Assembly: GCA_026392555.1 (NCBI GenBank)
Contig: JAPLBW010000040.1
Coordinates: 4,195 to 15,612, forward strand
Reading direction: 5' to 3'
DNA from: Actinomycetota bacterium
GTDB lineage: Bacteria > Actinomycetota > Actinomycetes > UBA12327
Length of the DNA: 11,418 bases
In this document: one piece after another, positions 1 to 6,515 of the stretch
Numbering within the stretch: the first letter of the stretch is position 1
How the letters are laid out: every line of letters begins with the position of its first letter
Position numbers and translations under genes: made by a program
Notes under the pieces: generated by a model
What the model was told of the DNA's origin: nothing
What the model saw: only the letters and a program-made list of their open reading frames with translations
Database searches by the model: none

Positions 1-68
1 CTGTGGAATTCGCCAGTTTTGAAGACCTGCGCCGCATTATTGACACCATCGCGGGACCGCAGAAGTAA
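1..68 (+). CDS. parB: ParB chromosome-partitioning protein, C-terminal end (partial)
   Basis: Only the last 21 codons and the TAA stop (66-68) are inside the window; the frame is open to the left edge (codons in phase with position 3). The residues read VEFASFEDLRRIIDTIAGPQK, typical of the end of the ParB C-terminal dimerisation domain, where a strand of the form (V)EF is followed by an acidic-hydrophobic helix with LRRII. ParB binds parS sites near oriC and loads SMC and ParA-dependent segregation. Identification from 21 residues alone would be weak, but parB is exactly what the neighbouring cwlM-trxA-trxB-sigM-murJ-pcnA order predicts here. The gene converges on ddl with 12 bases between the stop codons and no visible terminator hairpin. 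Confidence 0.8.
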   Translation, partial: VEFASFEDLRRIIDTIAGPQK

Positions 69-80
69 CTGCATCGGTGT

Positions 81-1049
81 TTAGGCCTGGGCTGAGTGAG
101 CCTCAATCGCATCGTTGACCAGGGCCAAGCACACCTCTGAGAGGTCTAATCCGGCCGCTTCAATGGCCTGCGGAAGCAGGGAAGTTTCGGTCATTCCAGG
201 CGCAACATTGGCCTCAATAAATTGTGGAACATCCGCGCCATCAATGATGAAATCTGATCGTGAAAATCCGGTCAGCCCAAGAATGGTGTGAACGGCGAGG
301 GCGGCTTCGGCGACTCGTTGTGATACGTCGTCAGCGATGCGGGCGGGTGCGAAAAATTCGGTAAGACCAGCGGTGTAGCGAGCGTTGTAATCGTAGAACT
401 CGCCATCGGGAACAATCTCCACCGCAGGCAGTGCAACGGGGCCGTCACCAAGATCAATGACGGAAACCGCAACTTCAGTCCCGGCGATGTAGCGTTCGAT
501 CACGGCGCAATCTGCGTAGGAAAAGCACGAGACCATCGCAGTGGGAAGTTCGGCAGCCGAGTGAACGATGCTCACACCCAGGGACGAACCACCCTTGGAT
601 GGCTTAATCACCAGCGGAAATCCGAAGGCTTTTTCGACCGCGTCGAGCACTGCGCCAGCGCCTAATTCGCGGAAAGCTTCATGCGGCAAAACCACCATTT
701 CAGGCGTAAAAATGCCGTTTCTAGCCAAAATAGTCTTGGCGAGGGGCTTGTCATAGGCCAGCCGGCAGGCCTCGGGATTTGACCCCACGTAGGGCAACTT
801 CAGTAGATCGAGGACATCGCGGATCGCACCGTCTTCACCGGCAGCTCCATGGAACATCGGGAAGATGCAGTCGGGCGGATCGGCGATTAACGAGGGCAAC
901 AAATCAATGTTCATATCACGCTCGTCAACGTCGACTCCGCGGTTGCGCAGTGCTTCGGAAATGCGACGACCAGAACGCACCGAGACATCGCGTTCATGGG
1001 ATAAGCCACCAGCGAGAACAACAACACGAAGTGCAGAGTCAGTACTCAT
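81..1049 (-). CDS. ddl: D-alanine--D-alanine ligase
   Basis: 322 residues, ATP-grasp ligase joining two D-alanines in the cytoplasm to make the end of the peptidoglycan pentapeptide. Visible motifs, compared with E. coli DdlB: N-terminal GGLSHERDVS (carries the Glu equivalent to E15), HGAAGEDG, the ATP-binding loop KPSKGGSSLG (Ser equivalent to S150), ERYIAG, the omega-loop FYDYNARY (Tyr equivalent to Y216, which favours D-Ala over D-lactate as second substrate), and the metal-binding RSDF plus IEANVAPGMT (Asp, Glu and Asn ligands). All key residues look intact, and the length fits the short DdlB-like form. The ATG start (1049-1047) overlaps the TAA of the upstream aminotransferase by one base (TAATG), so translation is probably coupled. 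It is the last gene of the minus-strand run. Having ddl next to parB differs from the M. tuberculosis layout. Confidence 0.93.
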   Translation of the reverse strand: MSTDSALRVVVLAGGLSHERDVSVRSGRRISEALRNRGVDVDERDMNIDLLPSLIADPPDCIFPMFHGAAGEDGAIRDVLDLLKLPYVGSNPEACRLAYDKPLAKTILARNGIFTPEMVVLPHEAFRELGAGAVLDAVEKAFGFPLVIKPSKGGSSLGVSIVHSAAELPTAMVSCFSYADCAVIERYIAGTEVAVSVIDLGDGPVALPAVEIVPDGEFYDYNARYTAGLTEFFAPARIADDVSQRVAEAALAVHTILGLTGFSRSDFIIDGADVPQFIEANVAPGMTETSLLPQAIEAAGLDLSEVCLALVNDAIEAHSAQA

Positions 1050-2371
1050 TAGACGACATCCGGTCCGGGAGTTGATCCCTGTGATGAAACTGATGGCCCA
1101 GTGGCACCGAGGGTGCCGAAGGTGTGCATGAGCTTGAGTTCTTCATTGATCACACCACCGAGGCGACGCACTCCCTCACGGATGCGATCGGGCTCGGGGA
1201 AGCTGTAGGACAGTCGAATCGATTGCCGGCCATCCCCATTGATGTAAAAGGCGGTTCCAGGCACGTAGGCCACCCGGGCAGTCACGGCCCGAGGCAGCAT
1301 CGCGGTGCCGTCCATGCCCTCCGGCAGGGTCACCCAGACGTAGAACCCGCCGGTGGGATGGGTCCAGGTGGTGCCGTCAGGCATGTACTGGGTGAGGGCT
1401 TCAAGCGTGGCATCGCGGCGCTCGCGGTACACCTCGCGGAAGATCTTGATCTGGTCCATCCACGGTTGGGTGTCCAGATAGGTCGAAATGGTGAGCTGCG
1501 AAAAGGCGGGTGGACACAAAACCGCGGACTCCGCAGCCAAAGTCAATTTTTCGCGGACACCGTGCGGAGCAACAGCCCACCCAACACGGATTCCAGCAGC
1601 GAAGGTCTTACTGAATGAGCCGAGATAGATCACACCATCGGAGTCATGCGAGCGGATTGCTTGTGGAATGTGTCCATCAAATCCGAGTAAGCCGTAGGGG
1701 TCATCTTCGATGATGAGCACTCCAGCGCTTTGACAAATCTGCAGAATTTCCATCCGTCGATCTTGTGGTTGAGACAAGCCTGCGGGGTTGTGAAAGGTCG
1801 GAATTGTGTACACGAACTTCGGAGTTTTGCCTTGCGCTGCAAGGGTTTTCAGGCGTTCGCGTAGCGCCTCAGGATTGAGTCCGTGCTCATCCATGGCGAC
1901 GTGTTCGACATCAACCTGGTAGGCCCGAAAAACACCTAGTGCTCCGACGTACGAGGGAGCTTCAGCAATAATTACGTCACCGGGATCACAAAAAATGCGC
2001 GTGATCAGGTCCAAGGCCATTTGCGAACCGACCGTCACGATCACGTCATCTGGGTGTGGCGTGATTCCTTGCAAGCCGACCATTTCGCAGATTTGTTCGC
2101 GCAGTCGTGGGTCACCGTTGCCGCTGCCGTACTGCAACGCAACCTGTCCGCGAGTGGCCAACATGGTGGCCACGGCGGAGCTGACCGCTTCCATGGAAAG
2201 CGCAGCGATGTTGGGCATTCCGCCCGCCAGCGAGACCACCTCAGGGCGAGAGGCAACGGCGAAAAGGGACCGGATTTCATTGGCGGTCATGCCAAGAGTG
2301 CGCTTGGCATACCGGGACAGGTGAGGGTCAAGCCGGTTTCCCAACGGGGATTCGCCGGATGGGGGCGCCAT
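1049..2371 (-). CDS. PLP-dependent aminotransferase, fold type I (LysN/MocR-domain-like)
   Basis: 440 residues from the ATG at 2371. PLP enzyme hallmarks in order: YGSGNGDPRLR near residues 81-91, HNPAGL at 194-199 (the NPxG motif), EDDPYG at 222-227 (Asp and Tyr contacting the pyridine ring and phenolic oxygen), the Schiff-base lysine K255 in GSFSKTFAAGIRVGW, and a C-terminal RLSYSFPEPDRI segment likely to hold the substrate-carboxylate Arg. This pattern belongs to the 2-aminoadipate/aromatic aminotransferase group that is also the C-terminal part of MocR regulators; no helix-turn-helix domain is present, so it is an enzyme. The substrate cannot be read from sequence. I prefer the ATG at 2371: GAAGG lies 8 bases upstream and the cwlM stop ends one base before it. 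An in-frame GTG at 2413 would add 14 residues, overlap cwlM by 41 bases and has no Shine-Dalgarno sequence. The tail after about residue 405 is low-complexity, rich in Gly, Ser, Thr and Pro. Confidence 0.85.
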   Translation of the reverse strand: MAPPSGESPLGNRLDPHLSRYAKRTLGMTANEIRSLFAVASRPEVVSLAGGMPNIAALSMEAVSSAVATMLATRGQVALQYGSGNGDPRLREQICEMVGLQGITPHPDDVIVTVGSQMALDLITRIFCDPGDVIIAEAPSYVGALGVFRAYQVDVEHVAMDEHGLNPEALRERLKTLAAQGKTPKFVYTIPTFHNPAGLSQPQDRRMEILQICQSAGVLIIEDDPYGLLGFDGHIPQAIRSHDSDGVIYLGSFSKTFAAGIRVGWAVAPHGVREKLTLAAESAVLCPPAFSQLTISTYLDTQPWMDQIKIFREVYRERRDATLEALTQYMPDGTTWTHPTGGFYVWVTLPEGMDGTAMLPRAVTARVAYVPGTAFYINGDGRQSIRLSYSFPEPDRIREGVRRLGGVINEELKLMHTFGTLGATGPSVSSQGSTPGPDVV

Positions 2372-2372
2372 G

Positions 2373-3494
2373 TCACCTGCCTTCAACGTAGGACGGGAGC
2401 CAAAAACAGCCACCGCTAGGGGAATGGACTCCAGAGGCGATGGCTTCGGCCACGACGTCGCGAAATCCTGGATCGCTTAATCGAGCTGCATCGGTGGGGT
2501 TACTGAGGTATCCAATTTCGACGCGGACCGCTGGCATCGTCGTCCACCGCAACAAGTCCCACGTTTTGGCATGAACGCGACCATCGGGCAAATCAGTGCG
2601 CGTGACGATTTCGTCTTGGATCAACTGAGCCAGTCGCTGGCCGACCGAAGAGTACGTCGCAGTATTGCCAAAAAAGTAGGTAGCTACTCCACGAGCTGAT
2701 TCACTGGCCAGCGCATCAGCGTGGATAGAGATCACCAGATCGGCGCCAGCGGCGTTACTGAATTCGGCGCGCGCCTGTTCGTCAAGGGCCGTGTCCAAGT
2801 CACCGGGTCGGGTCAAAAAGGCCGTTGCTCCTAGGGCCGTGAGGCGGCCTTCGACACGGGTGGCGATGTCAAAGGCGATGTTGGCTTCGCTCCACTCCAG
2901 CAGATCGGAGGTGCAGCCCGCATCAGGTCCACCGTGACCGGCGTCAACGACGATGACGCGTCCAGCGGGCGTTGATCCTTGGCGCAGCAAGGCTTCGTGC
3001 TCGCGAAGGGATGCTGGGGCTCCGCCGGTGACTGACCTCGAGAGCCGATGCAAGGCCGCCAAGGTGGCCGGTCCACATGTTCCATCAGGAGTCAGGCCAA
3101 CGTTGCGTTGGAAATCGCACACGGCCGCAAAGGTCTGGTGCCCAAAGAATCCGTCAATGCGCCCGGGGTCAAAACCCATACCCGTCAAGCGCTGTTGTAA
3201 TTGAGCGATGTCATCCCCGCGAAGCAGGTGGCTGACCTGATAGGTCAACAGGCGATCGCCCAAGGCCCAGTGGGCTTCATCAAGGGCGCGCACCGTGTGC
3301 GGCCCAACAATGCCGTCAACCAACAGCCCGCGTTGTTGCTGAAAGTGACGAACGGCGAGGTCTAACCCCTCGTCGAAGAGGTCACCACCAGCGTCATTGC
3401 TGAGGTGTCCTAACCCATTGAGCCGCTGGCGAAATTCCACAATGGCGGTGCCAGAGTCACCGCGACGGAAGAGCGTCGGCACAGACGAGGGCAT
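2373..3494 (-). CDS. cwlM: CwlM-like protein: two peptidoglycan-binding domains plus Amidase_3 domain
   Basis: 373 residues. Two PG_binding_1 repeats lie at about 10-72 and 82-148 (both with the LxxxGxxxDGIxGxxT pattern, e.g. LLVDGIVGPHT and RIDGFFGHQT). An N-acetylmuramoyl-L-alanine amidase (Amidase_3) domain follows from about 178. The zinc ligands appear intact: H187 in DAGHGGPDAG, E203 in WSEANIAFD, H258 in ISIHADA; the catalytic Glu is E326 in VEIGYLSN. The N-terminus (MPSSVPTLFRRGD) has no signal peptide or membrane segment, so the protein should be cytoplasmic. In mycobacteria CwlM is a cytoplasmic activator of MurA controlled by PknB phosphorylation, rather than a secreted hydrolase; by synteny this is its counterpart. 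It is shorter than the roughly 400-residue mycobacterial protein and lacks much of the C-terminal tail. The ATG at 3494 has no clear Shine-Dalgarno; trxA ends 20 bases upstream. Confidence 0.9.
   Translation of the reverse strand: MPSSVPTLFRRGDSGTAIVEFRQRLNGLGHLSNDAGGDLFDEGLDLAVRHFQQQRGLLVDGIVGPHTVRALDEAHWALGDRLLTYQVSHLLRGDDIAQLQQRLTGMGFDPGRIDGFFGHQTFAAVCDFQRNVGLTPDGTCGPATLAALHRLSRSVTGGAPASLREHEALLRQGSTPAGRVIVVDAGHGGPDAGCTSDLLEWSEANIAFDIATRVEGRLTALGATAFLTRPGDLDTALDEQARAEFSNAAGADLVISIHADALASESARGVATYFFGNTATYSSVGQRLAQLIQDEIVTRTDLPDGRVHAKTWDLLRWTTMPAVRVEIGYLSNPTDAARLSDPGFRDVVAEAIASGVHSPSGGCFWLPSYVEGR
2380..2384 (-). promoter_or_regulatory. Ribosome binding site deciding the aminotransferase start
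   Basis: GAAGG on the minus strand, 8 bases before the ATG at 2371 and within the last codons of cwlM. It supports the shorter protein; the alternative GTG at 2413 is preceded by a sequence without purine-rich complementarity to 16S rRNA. Confidence 0.5.
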
Positions 3495-3514
3495 GGGAAG
3501 AGTGTGACTAAGGC

Positions 3515-3838
3515 TTAGGCGATGTAGTCAGCGAGGTCTTCAAGCAACTTAGCCTTAGGCTTTGCGCCGATGATTTGCTTGACGACTTCGCCGCCCTTGA
3601 AGACGTTCATGGTGGGAATTGAGCTCACGCCGTAGTTGGCCGCGATGCTGGGGTTTTCGTCCACATTGAGTTTCACGATGGTGAGCTTGTCGCCGTGCTC
3701 GTTGGAGATTTCTTCCAAGATCGGACCCACCATGCGGCAGGGACCACACCACTCAGCCCAGAAGTCCACGAGCACGGGCTTGTCGCTCTGCAAGACATCA
3801 GCGGCGAAACTGGCGTCGGTCACGTTCTTGGTAGCCAT
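3515..3838 (-). CDS. trxA: Thioredoxin
   Basis: 107 residues, normal thioredoxin length. The redox motif WCGPC has its cysteines at 31 and 34, preceded by VDFWAE; the cis-proline is P75 in SSIPTMNVF; the C-terminal GAKPKAKLLEDL helix is typical. It reduces disulfides in cytoplasmic proteins and is itself reduced by the adjacent TrxB. The start is secure: AGGAG lies seven bases before the ATG. It is 41 bases downstream of trxB, with no promoter or terminator visible between them, so the two are probably one transcript under the trxB promoter. In M. tuberculosis the syntenic gene is trxC (Rv3914). Confidence 0.97.
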   Translation of the reverse strand: MATKNVTDASFAADVLQSDKPVLVDFWAEWCGPCRMVGPILEEISNEHGDKLTIVKLNVDENPSIAANYGVSSIPTMNVFKGGEVVKQIIGAKPKAKLLEDLADYIA

Positions 3839-3879
3839 GGAGGTGCTCCTTAGGTGGGGGTGAGGCGTGGGTCTGGGGG

Positions 3880-4827
3880 TCAGGCGTTCGTCTGGTGGTC
3901 AAGGTCGGCAAGAAAGCGTTCTGCATCCAAGGCTGCGGCACAGCCGGTCCCTGCTGCAGTGATGGCTTGACGATAGCGGTGATCAACGACATCACCGGCA
4001 GCGAAAACGCCGATTTGGTTCGTGGCGGTGGTGGGGTGCTGGACGTGGACGTAGCCGTCGTCGTCGAGGTCAATTTGTCCGGCGAGCAGTTCCGAGCGGG
4101 GATCATGCCCAATGGCGACGAACAAGCCCGTGGCATCCAGGTCTGATTCCGCCCCGGTCTTCACGTTACGCACCCGCAACCCGGTGACTTTGTCCTCGCC
4201 CACGACGTCAATGACTTCGGTGTCCCAGAGGAAGGAAATCTTTTCGTTAGCGATGGCTCGGTCTTGCATGATTTTGGAGGCACGCAGTTCGTCGCGGCGA
4301 TGAACGATGGTGACCGTCTTGGCAAAGCGGGTCAAGAACGTGGCTTCTTCCATGGCAGTATCCCCGCCGCCAACGACGACAATGTTTTGTTCCTTAAAGA
4401 AGAACCCATCGCAGGTGGCACACCACGAAACCCCGCGCCCAGACAGGCGCTTTTCGTTGGGAAGCCCAATTTCTCGGTAGCCCGAGCCGGTGGCGAGGAT
4501 CACCGTGCGGGCCAGGTGCGTCACGCCATCGCCGTCCACAACGGTCTTGGTTGCACCGGTCAAATCAACGCTCGTGACGTCGTCAGTAATAAATTCAGCA
4601 CCAAATCTTTCGGCCTGCGCACGCAAGTCGTTCATCAAGGCCGGGCCTTGGATCCCCTCGGGAAAACCGGGAAAGTTCTCGACATCGGTCGTGTTCATCA
4701 AGGCACCACCGGCGGTGACGGCACCTTCAAAAACCAACGGAGCCAAACTGGCCCGCGCCGCGTAAATGGCTGCGGTGTAGCCCGCCGGCCCGGAGCCAAT
4801 GATGATGACGTTTCTCACGTCGGACAC
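3880..4827 (-). CDS. trxB: Thioredoxin reductase (NADPH, FAD)
   Basis: 315 residues from the GTG at 4827. FAD-binding GSGPAG at 11-16; redox-active CATC at 136-139; NADPH-binding VGGGDTA at 152-158 with the following HRR (176-178) that recognises the NADP phosphate; a second FAD motif GVFAAGDVVD followed by RQAITAAGTGCAAA near the C-terminus. It transfers electrons from NADPH to thioredoxin. The GTG start is chosen because AAAGGA (4841-4836) stands 8 bases upstream and the protein then begins SDVRNVIIIGSGPAG as in homologues. In-frame starts further upstream at 4854 and 4860 lack a well-spaced Shine-Dalgarno. The 131-base region before it carries a SigR/SigH-type promoter. A short His/Asp tail (DLDHQTNA) ends the protein. 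Confidence 0.96.
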   Translation of the reverse strand: MSDVRNVIIIGSGPAGYTAAIYAARASLAPLVFEGAVTAGGALMNTTDVENFPGFPEGIQGPALMNDLRAQAERFGAEFITDDVTSVDLTGATKTVVDGDGVTHLARTVILATGSGYREIGLPNEKRLSGRGVSWCATCDGFFFKEQNIVVVGGGDTAMEEATFLTRFAKTVTIVHRRDELRASKIMQDRAIANEKISFLWDTEVIDVVGEDKVTGLRVRNVKTGAESDLDATGLFVAIGHDPRSELLAGQIDLDDDGYVHVQHPTTATNQIGVFAAGDVVDHRYRQAITAAGTGCAAALDAERFLADLDHQTNA

Positions 4828-4835
4828 GATAAATT

Positions 4836-4841
4836 TCCTTT
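4836..4841 (-). promoter_or_regulatory. Ribosome binding site deciding the trxB GTG start
   Basis: AAAGGA on the minus strand, 8 bases before GTG at 4827. It favours the 315-residue TrxB over longer forms beginning at 4854 or 4860. Confidence 0.65.
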
Positions 4842-4879
4842 GACTCGATGTCATGAGCACGACTTGTTCTGCCTCTAAG

Positions 4880-4906
4880 AACCGATCCTACGGGCGATTT
4901 GTTCCC
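4880..4906 (-). promoter_or_regulatory. Putative SigR/SigH-type (thiol-oxidative stress) promoter of trxB-trxA
   Basis: Read on the minus strand: GGGAAC at 4906-4901, exactly 18 bases, then GTT at 4882-4880. The known consensus for Streptomyces SigR and mycobacterial SigH promoters is GGGAAY, 16-18 bases counted to GTT, and trxB is a classic target of that regulon. Transcription would start near 4873-4876 and give a leader of about 46-49 bases ending at the GTG with its Shine-Dalgarno. A TAGGAT box (4890-4885) inside the same stretch could be a housekeeping -10, but no -35 stands at the proper distance. A SigR/SigH homologue would have to be encoded elsewhere in the genome. Confidence 0.65.
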
Positions 4907-4923
4907 GCGGATCCAGCGCCCGT
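4890..4923. repeat. Inverted repeat flanking the trxB -35 element
   Basis: A perfect 7-base inverted repeat, ACGGGCG (4890-4896) and CGCCCGT (4917-4923), separated by 20 bases that include the GGGAAC -35 box. It could be an operator, or a weak RNA hairpin ending the sigM-anti-sigma transcript, though no U-run follows. It may also be chance. Confidence 0.3.
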
Positions 4924-4958
4924 TGGCCTAGGGCTGAGTGGGGATGTACCGGACCTGT

Positions 4959-5726
4959 TCAGGGACGCTGGATGCGTCCGAACCACAAGATTTCAGGTTC
5001 ACCCGTGGTGCACGAGGGGCGAACGACCCAGATGTCGAGCTGCTGGCTGTTGGCCTGGGTGGCAAAGGCGATCAGGGCTGCTGGCTCACTGGAGAACTGG
5101 CCGATATCGATCAGGACCGGCGAGCGAGCGGCACTGCCCGTGATTTCCACGAAGCACTTGGCGCGCGCCATTTCGTCCGCAATAAATAGTTGGCTTGCCG
5201 GATCCAACACCGATGCTGAAATGTCCATTGACGTTTCGGGGCTGGGTTGAACCAGTGGGGTGACCATCGGATCACTGCCGGCAACTGCACTCGTGTTTTG
5301 ACGTTGAGTAATCAAGGTTTGCAGTTGTTTGCGAATCGCTCCTGGTGTGTATTGCAAACCGGAGGTCGTCACTGTTCGAGCGATGGGCAACGGACCTGCA
5401 ACATTGTCTTGATTCGATGGCGTAGCGGCTTCACCACTAGCAACGGTGGGAGCAGTGGTTGTTGACGAAACGCTATTGAGAACCACACCTGCAAGAAGTG
5501 CCAACGCGGCGATGCTGGCGACAGCGCCGGCAAGCCGCAGCTGTGGACGTGACCTGCGTTCGGGCGGGCTGGCTGCCTCGTCGTGGAGTTGGGCTATCTG
5601 GTCCTGCCAACGAGCTGCCACAGCCGGCGGAACAAGCCCAGCGGGCTGTCGTGGCTGCAAGATGTCACGCACGAATTGCTCATCGTCAGGCCCTAAATCA
5701 GGGAAAAGTTCAGGGACATCGGCCAT
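4959..5726 (-). CDS. Putative membrane-bound anti-sigma factor for SigM (no zinc motif)
   Basis: 255 residues. The N-terminal 63 or so are cytoplasmic, acidic then basic, followed by one membrane helix at about 64-84 (LAGAVASIAALALLAGVVL) and an extracytoplasmic domain of about 170 residues. The outer domain starts with a Ser/Thr/Pro-rich linker and contains two cysteines, C191 and C239, that could form a disulfide. There is no HxxxCxxC, so it is not a ZAS-type anti-sigma factor, and no known domain is recognisable by eye. The assignment rests on position: it starts 5 bases after the sigM stop, its Shine-Dalgarno (GGAGGTG) lies in the last codons of sigM, and in M. tuberculosis the same slot (Rv3912) encodes the SigM anti-sigma factor. 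A lone envelope protein cotranscribed with sigM is the alternative. Confidence 0.65.
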   Translation of the reverse strand: MADVPELFPDLGPDDEQFVRDILQPRQPAGLVPPAVAARWQDQIAQLHDEAASPPERRSRPQLRLAGAVASIAALALLAGVVLNSVSSTTTAPTVASGEAATPSNQDNVAGPLPIARTVTTSGLQYTPGAIRKQLQTLITQRQNTSAVAGSDPMVTPLVQPSPETSMDISASVLDPASQLFIADEMARAKCFVEITGSAARSPVLIDIGQFSSEPAALIAFATQANSQQLDIWVVRPSCTTGEPEILWFGRIQRP

Positions 5727-5731
5727 GCGGA

Positions 5732-6364
5732 TTACTCACCTCCCGAGGCAGTTGGCTGTGGCGGTTCAGGCACTGGTGTGACGCTTGCGGTGCCGTCTCG
5801 GTTCCGAAGATGCTCAAGGAGTGGCAACAGGCGAGCCCGCCCTCGAAAGCAGCGACTCTTGACCGTTCCTTCCGGAATGCCCAAAAGGTCGGCAGCATCT
5901 TCAATGCTGTATCCCAAGACATCGACGACGACAACAGCCGCGCGCTGTTCGGGCGGAAGTTGCTCAAGTGCGGCGCGCACATCCAAGGAGATCAACTGAT
6001 CATCAATGCGGTCGTGTTGATCGGTGAAGGCTGGGTGATCAGTGAGGTCGAGTGCATTGCTGCGCGTCGGGCGTGATTTATTGCGACGCATGCGATCGAT
6101 GCACGCATTAACCACAATGCGATGGAGCCAGGTGGTCACTGCCGCGTCACCGCGATATTTGCTCGCTGCCCGAAAAGCAGAGATTAATGCTTCTTGCACC
6201 GCATCTGATGCTTCTTGCGGATCACCCAAGGTGCGCATGGCGATTGCCCATAACCGGTCCTGGTGGCGACGGACGAGTTCGCCGAAGGCATCCGGATTGC
6301 CGTTGGTGTGGGCCGCCATGAGGGCTCGGTCATCAAGGTCGGAGAAGGCGGTGATGGGATCCAC
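5732..6364 (-). CDS. sigM: ECF (sigma-70 family) RNA polymerase sigma factor, SigM
   Basis: 210 residues. The sigma2 domain covers about 23-96 (DAFGELVRRHQDRLWAIAMR, then DAVQEALISAFRA, then region 2.3-2.4 VTTWLHRIVVNACIDRMRR). A linker follows, then sigma4 at about 127-185 with the helix-turn-helix YSIEDAADLLGIPEGTVKSR. It directs RNA polymerase to stress or envelope promoters; placement between murJ and trxB marks it as the SigM orthologue. The C-terminus ends in a Pro-rich tail of about 15 residues. The GTG start at 6364 is well supported by GGAGG (6374-6370) five bases upstream. No ECF-type promoter is visible before the gene; a housekeeping-type promoter is (see 6399-6426). Confidence 0.93.
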   Translation of the reverse strand: MDPITAFSDLDDRALMAAHTNGNPDAFGELVRRHQDRLWAIAMRTLGDPQEASDAVQEALISAFRAASKYRGDAAVTTWLHRIVVNACIDRMRRNKSRPTRSNALDLTDHPAFTDQHDRIDDQLISLDVRAALEQLPPEQRAAVVVVDVLGYSIEDAADLLGIPEGTVKSRCFRGRARLLPLLEHLRNRDGTASVTPVPEPPQPTASGGE

Positions 6365-6398
6365 CGTTTCCTCCGATCTAGGCGTAATACGAGTTCCT

Positions 6399-6426
6399 AG
6401 CCTAATGATTTTTGGCGGTGTGTCGG
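6399..6426 (-). promoter_or_regulatory. Putative housekeeping promoter of sigM
   Basis: On the minus strand: CCGACA at 6426-6421, four of six matches to TTGACA, a 16-base spacer, then TAGGCT at 6404-6399, which fits the actinobacterial TANNNT -10. The predicted start near 6391 gives a leader of about 27 bases with GGAGG just before the GTG. Confidence 0.45.
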
Positions 6427-6466
6427 AACAGCCACAAGGGCGTTGCTGGCGTACCGTTTTTTTACA

Positions 6467-6515
6467 GGTCCCCCGTCGGGGAGTGGGAGGGGAAGCCCGC
6501 TGCCCGACGGGGGCC
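6467..6515. terminator. Strong GC-rich hairpin between the pseudokinase gene and sigM
   Basis: GGT-CCCCCGTCGGG (6467-6480) pairs with CCCGACGGGGG-CC (6503-6515): 11 perfect pairs, a bulged T and two more G-C pairs. An inner stem GTGGG/CCCGC closes a loop of 8 and contains a T-G wobble only in the plus-strand transcript. On the plus strand it is followed by TTTTA, as in an intrinsic terminator; on the minus strand no U-run follows. The stop codon of the minus-strand pseudokinase gene lies 35 bases away, so it most likely ends or attenuates the murJ transcript before sigM (actinobacterial terminators often lack U-runs). A plus-strand terminator for an antisense transcript is the alternative. 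Confidence 0.55.

Noticed and set aside
2372..2413. GTG start at 2413 for the aminotransferase
   Set aside because: It lacks a Shine-Dalgarno and overlaps cwlM by 41 bases; the ATG at 2371 with GAAGG 8 bases upstream is better.
4264..4878. Long plus-strand open frame opposite trxB
   Set aside because: It is antisense to a clear TrxB, has no domain or Shine-Dalgarno, and reflects codon bias on the other strand. The same holds for the plus-strand frames at 1124-1618, 5498-6076, 6042-6542 and 2021-2419.
4885..4890. TAGGAT as a housekeeping -10 for trxB
   Set aside because: No TTGACA-like -35 lies at 16-18 bases. It falls within the spacer of the better SigR/SigH-type match, so I mention it there only as a possibility.
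6370..6397. GGAAC on the minus strand at 6397-6393 as an ECF (SigM autoregulated) -35
   Set aside because: No CGTC/CGTA-type -10 occurs 16-18 bases downstream (the site reads TCGG), and transcription would begin inside or after the Shine-Dalgarno.
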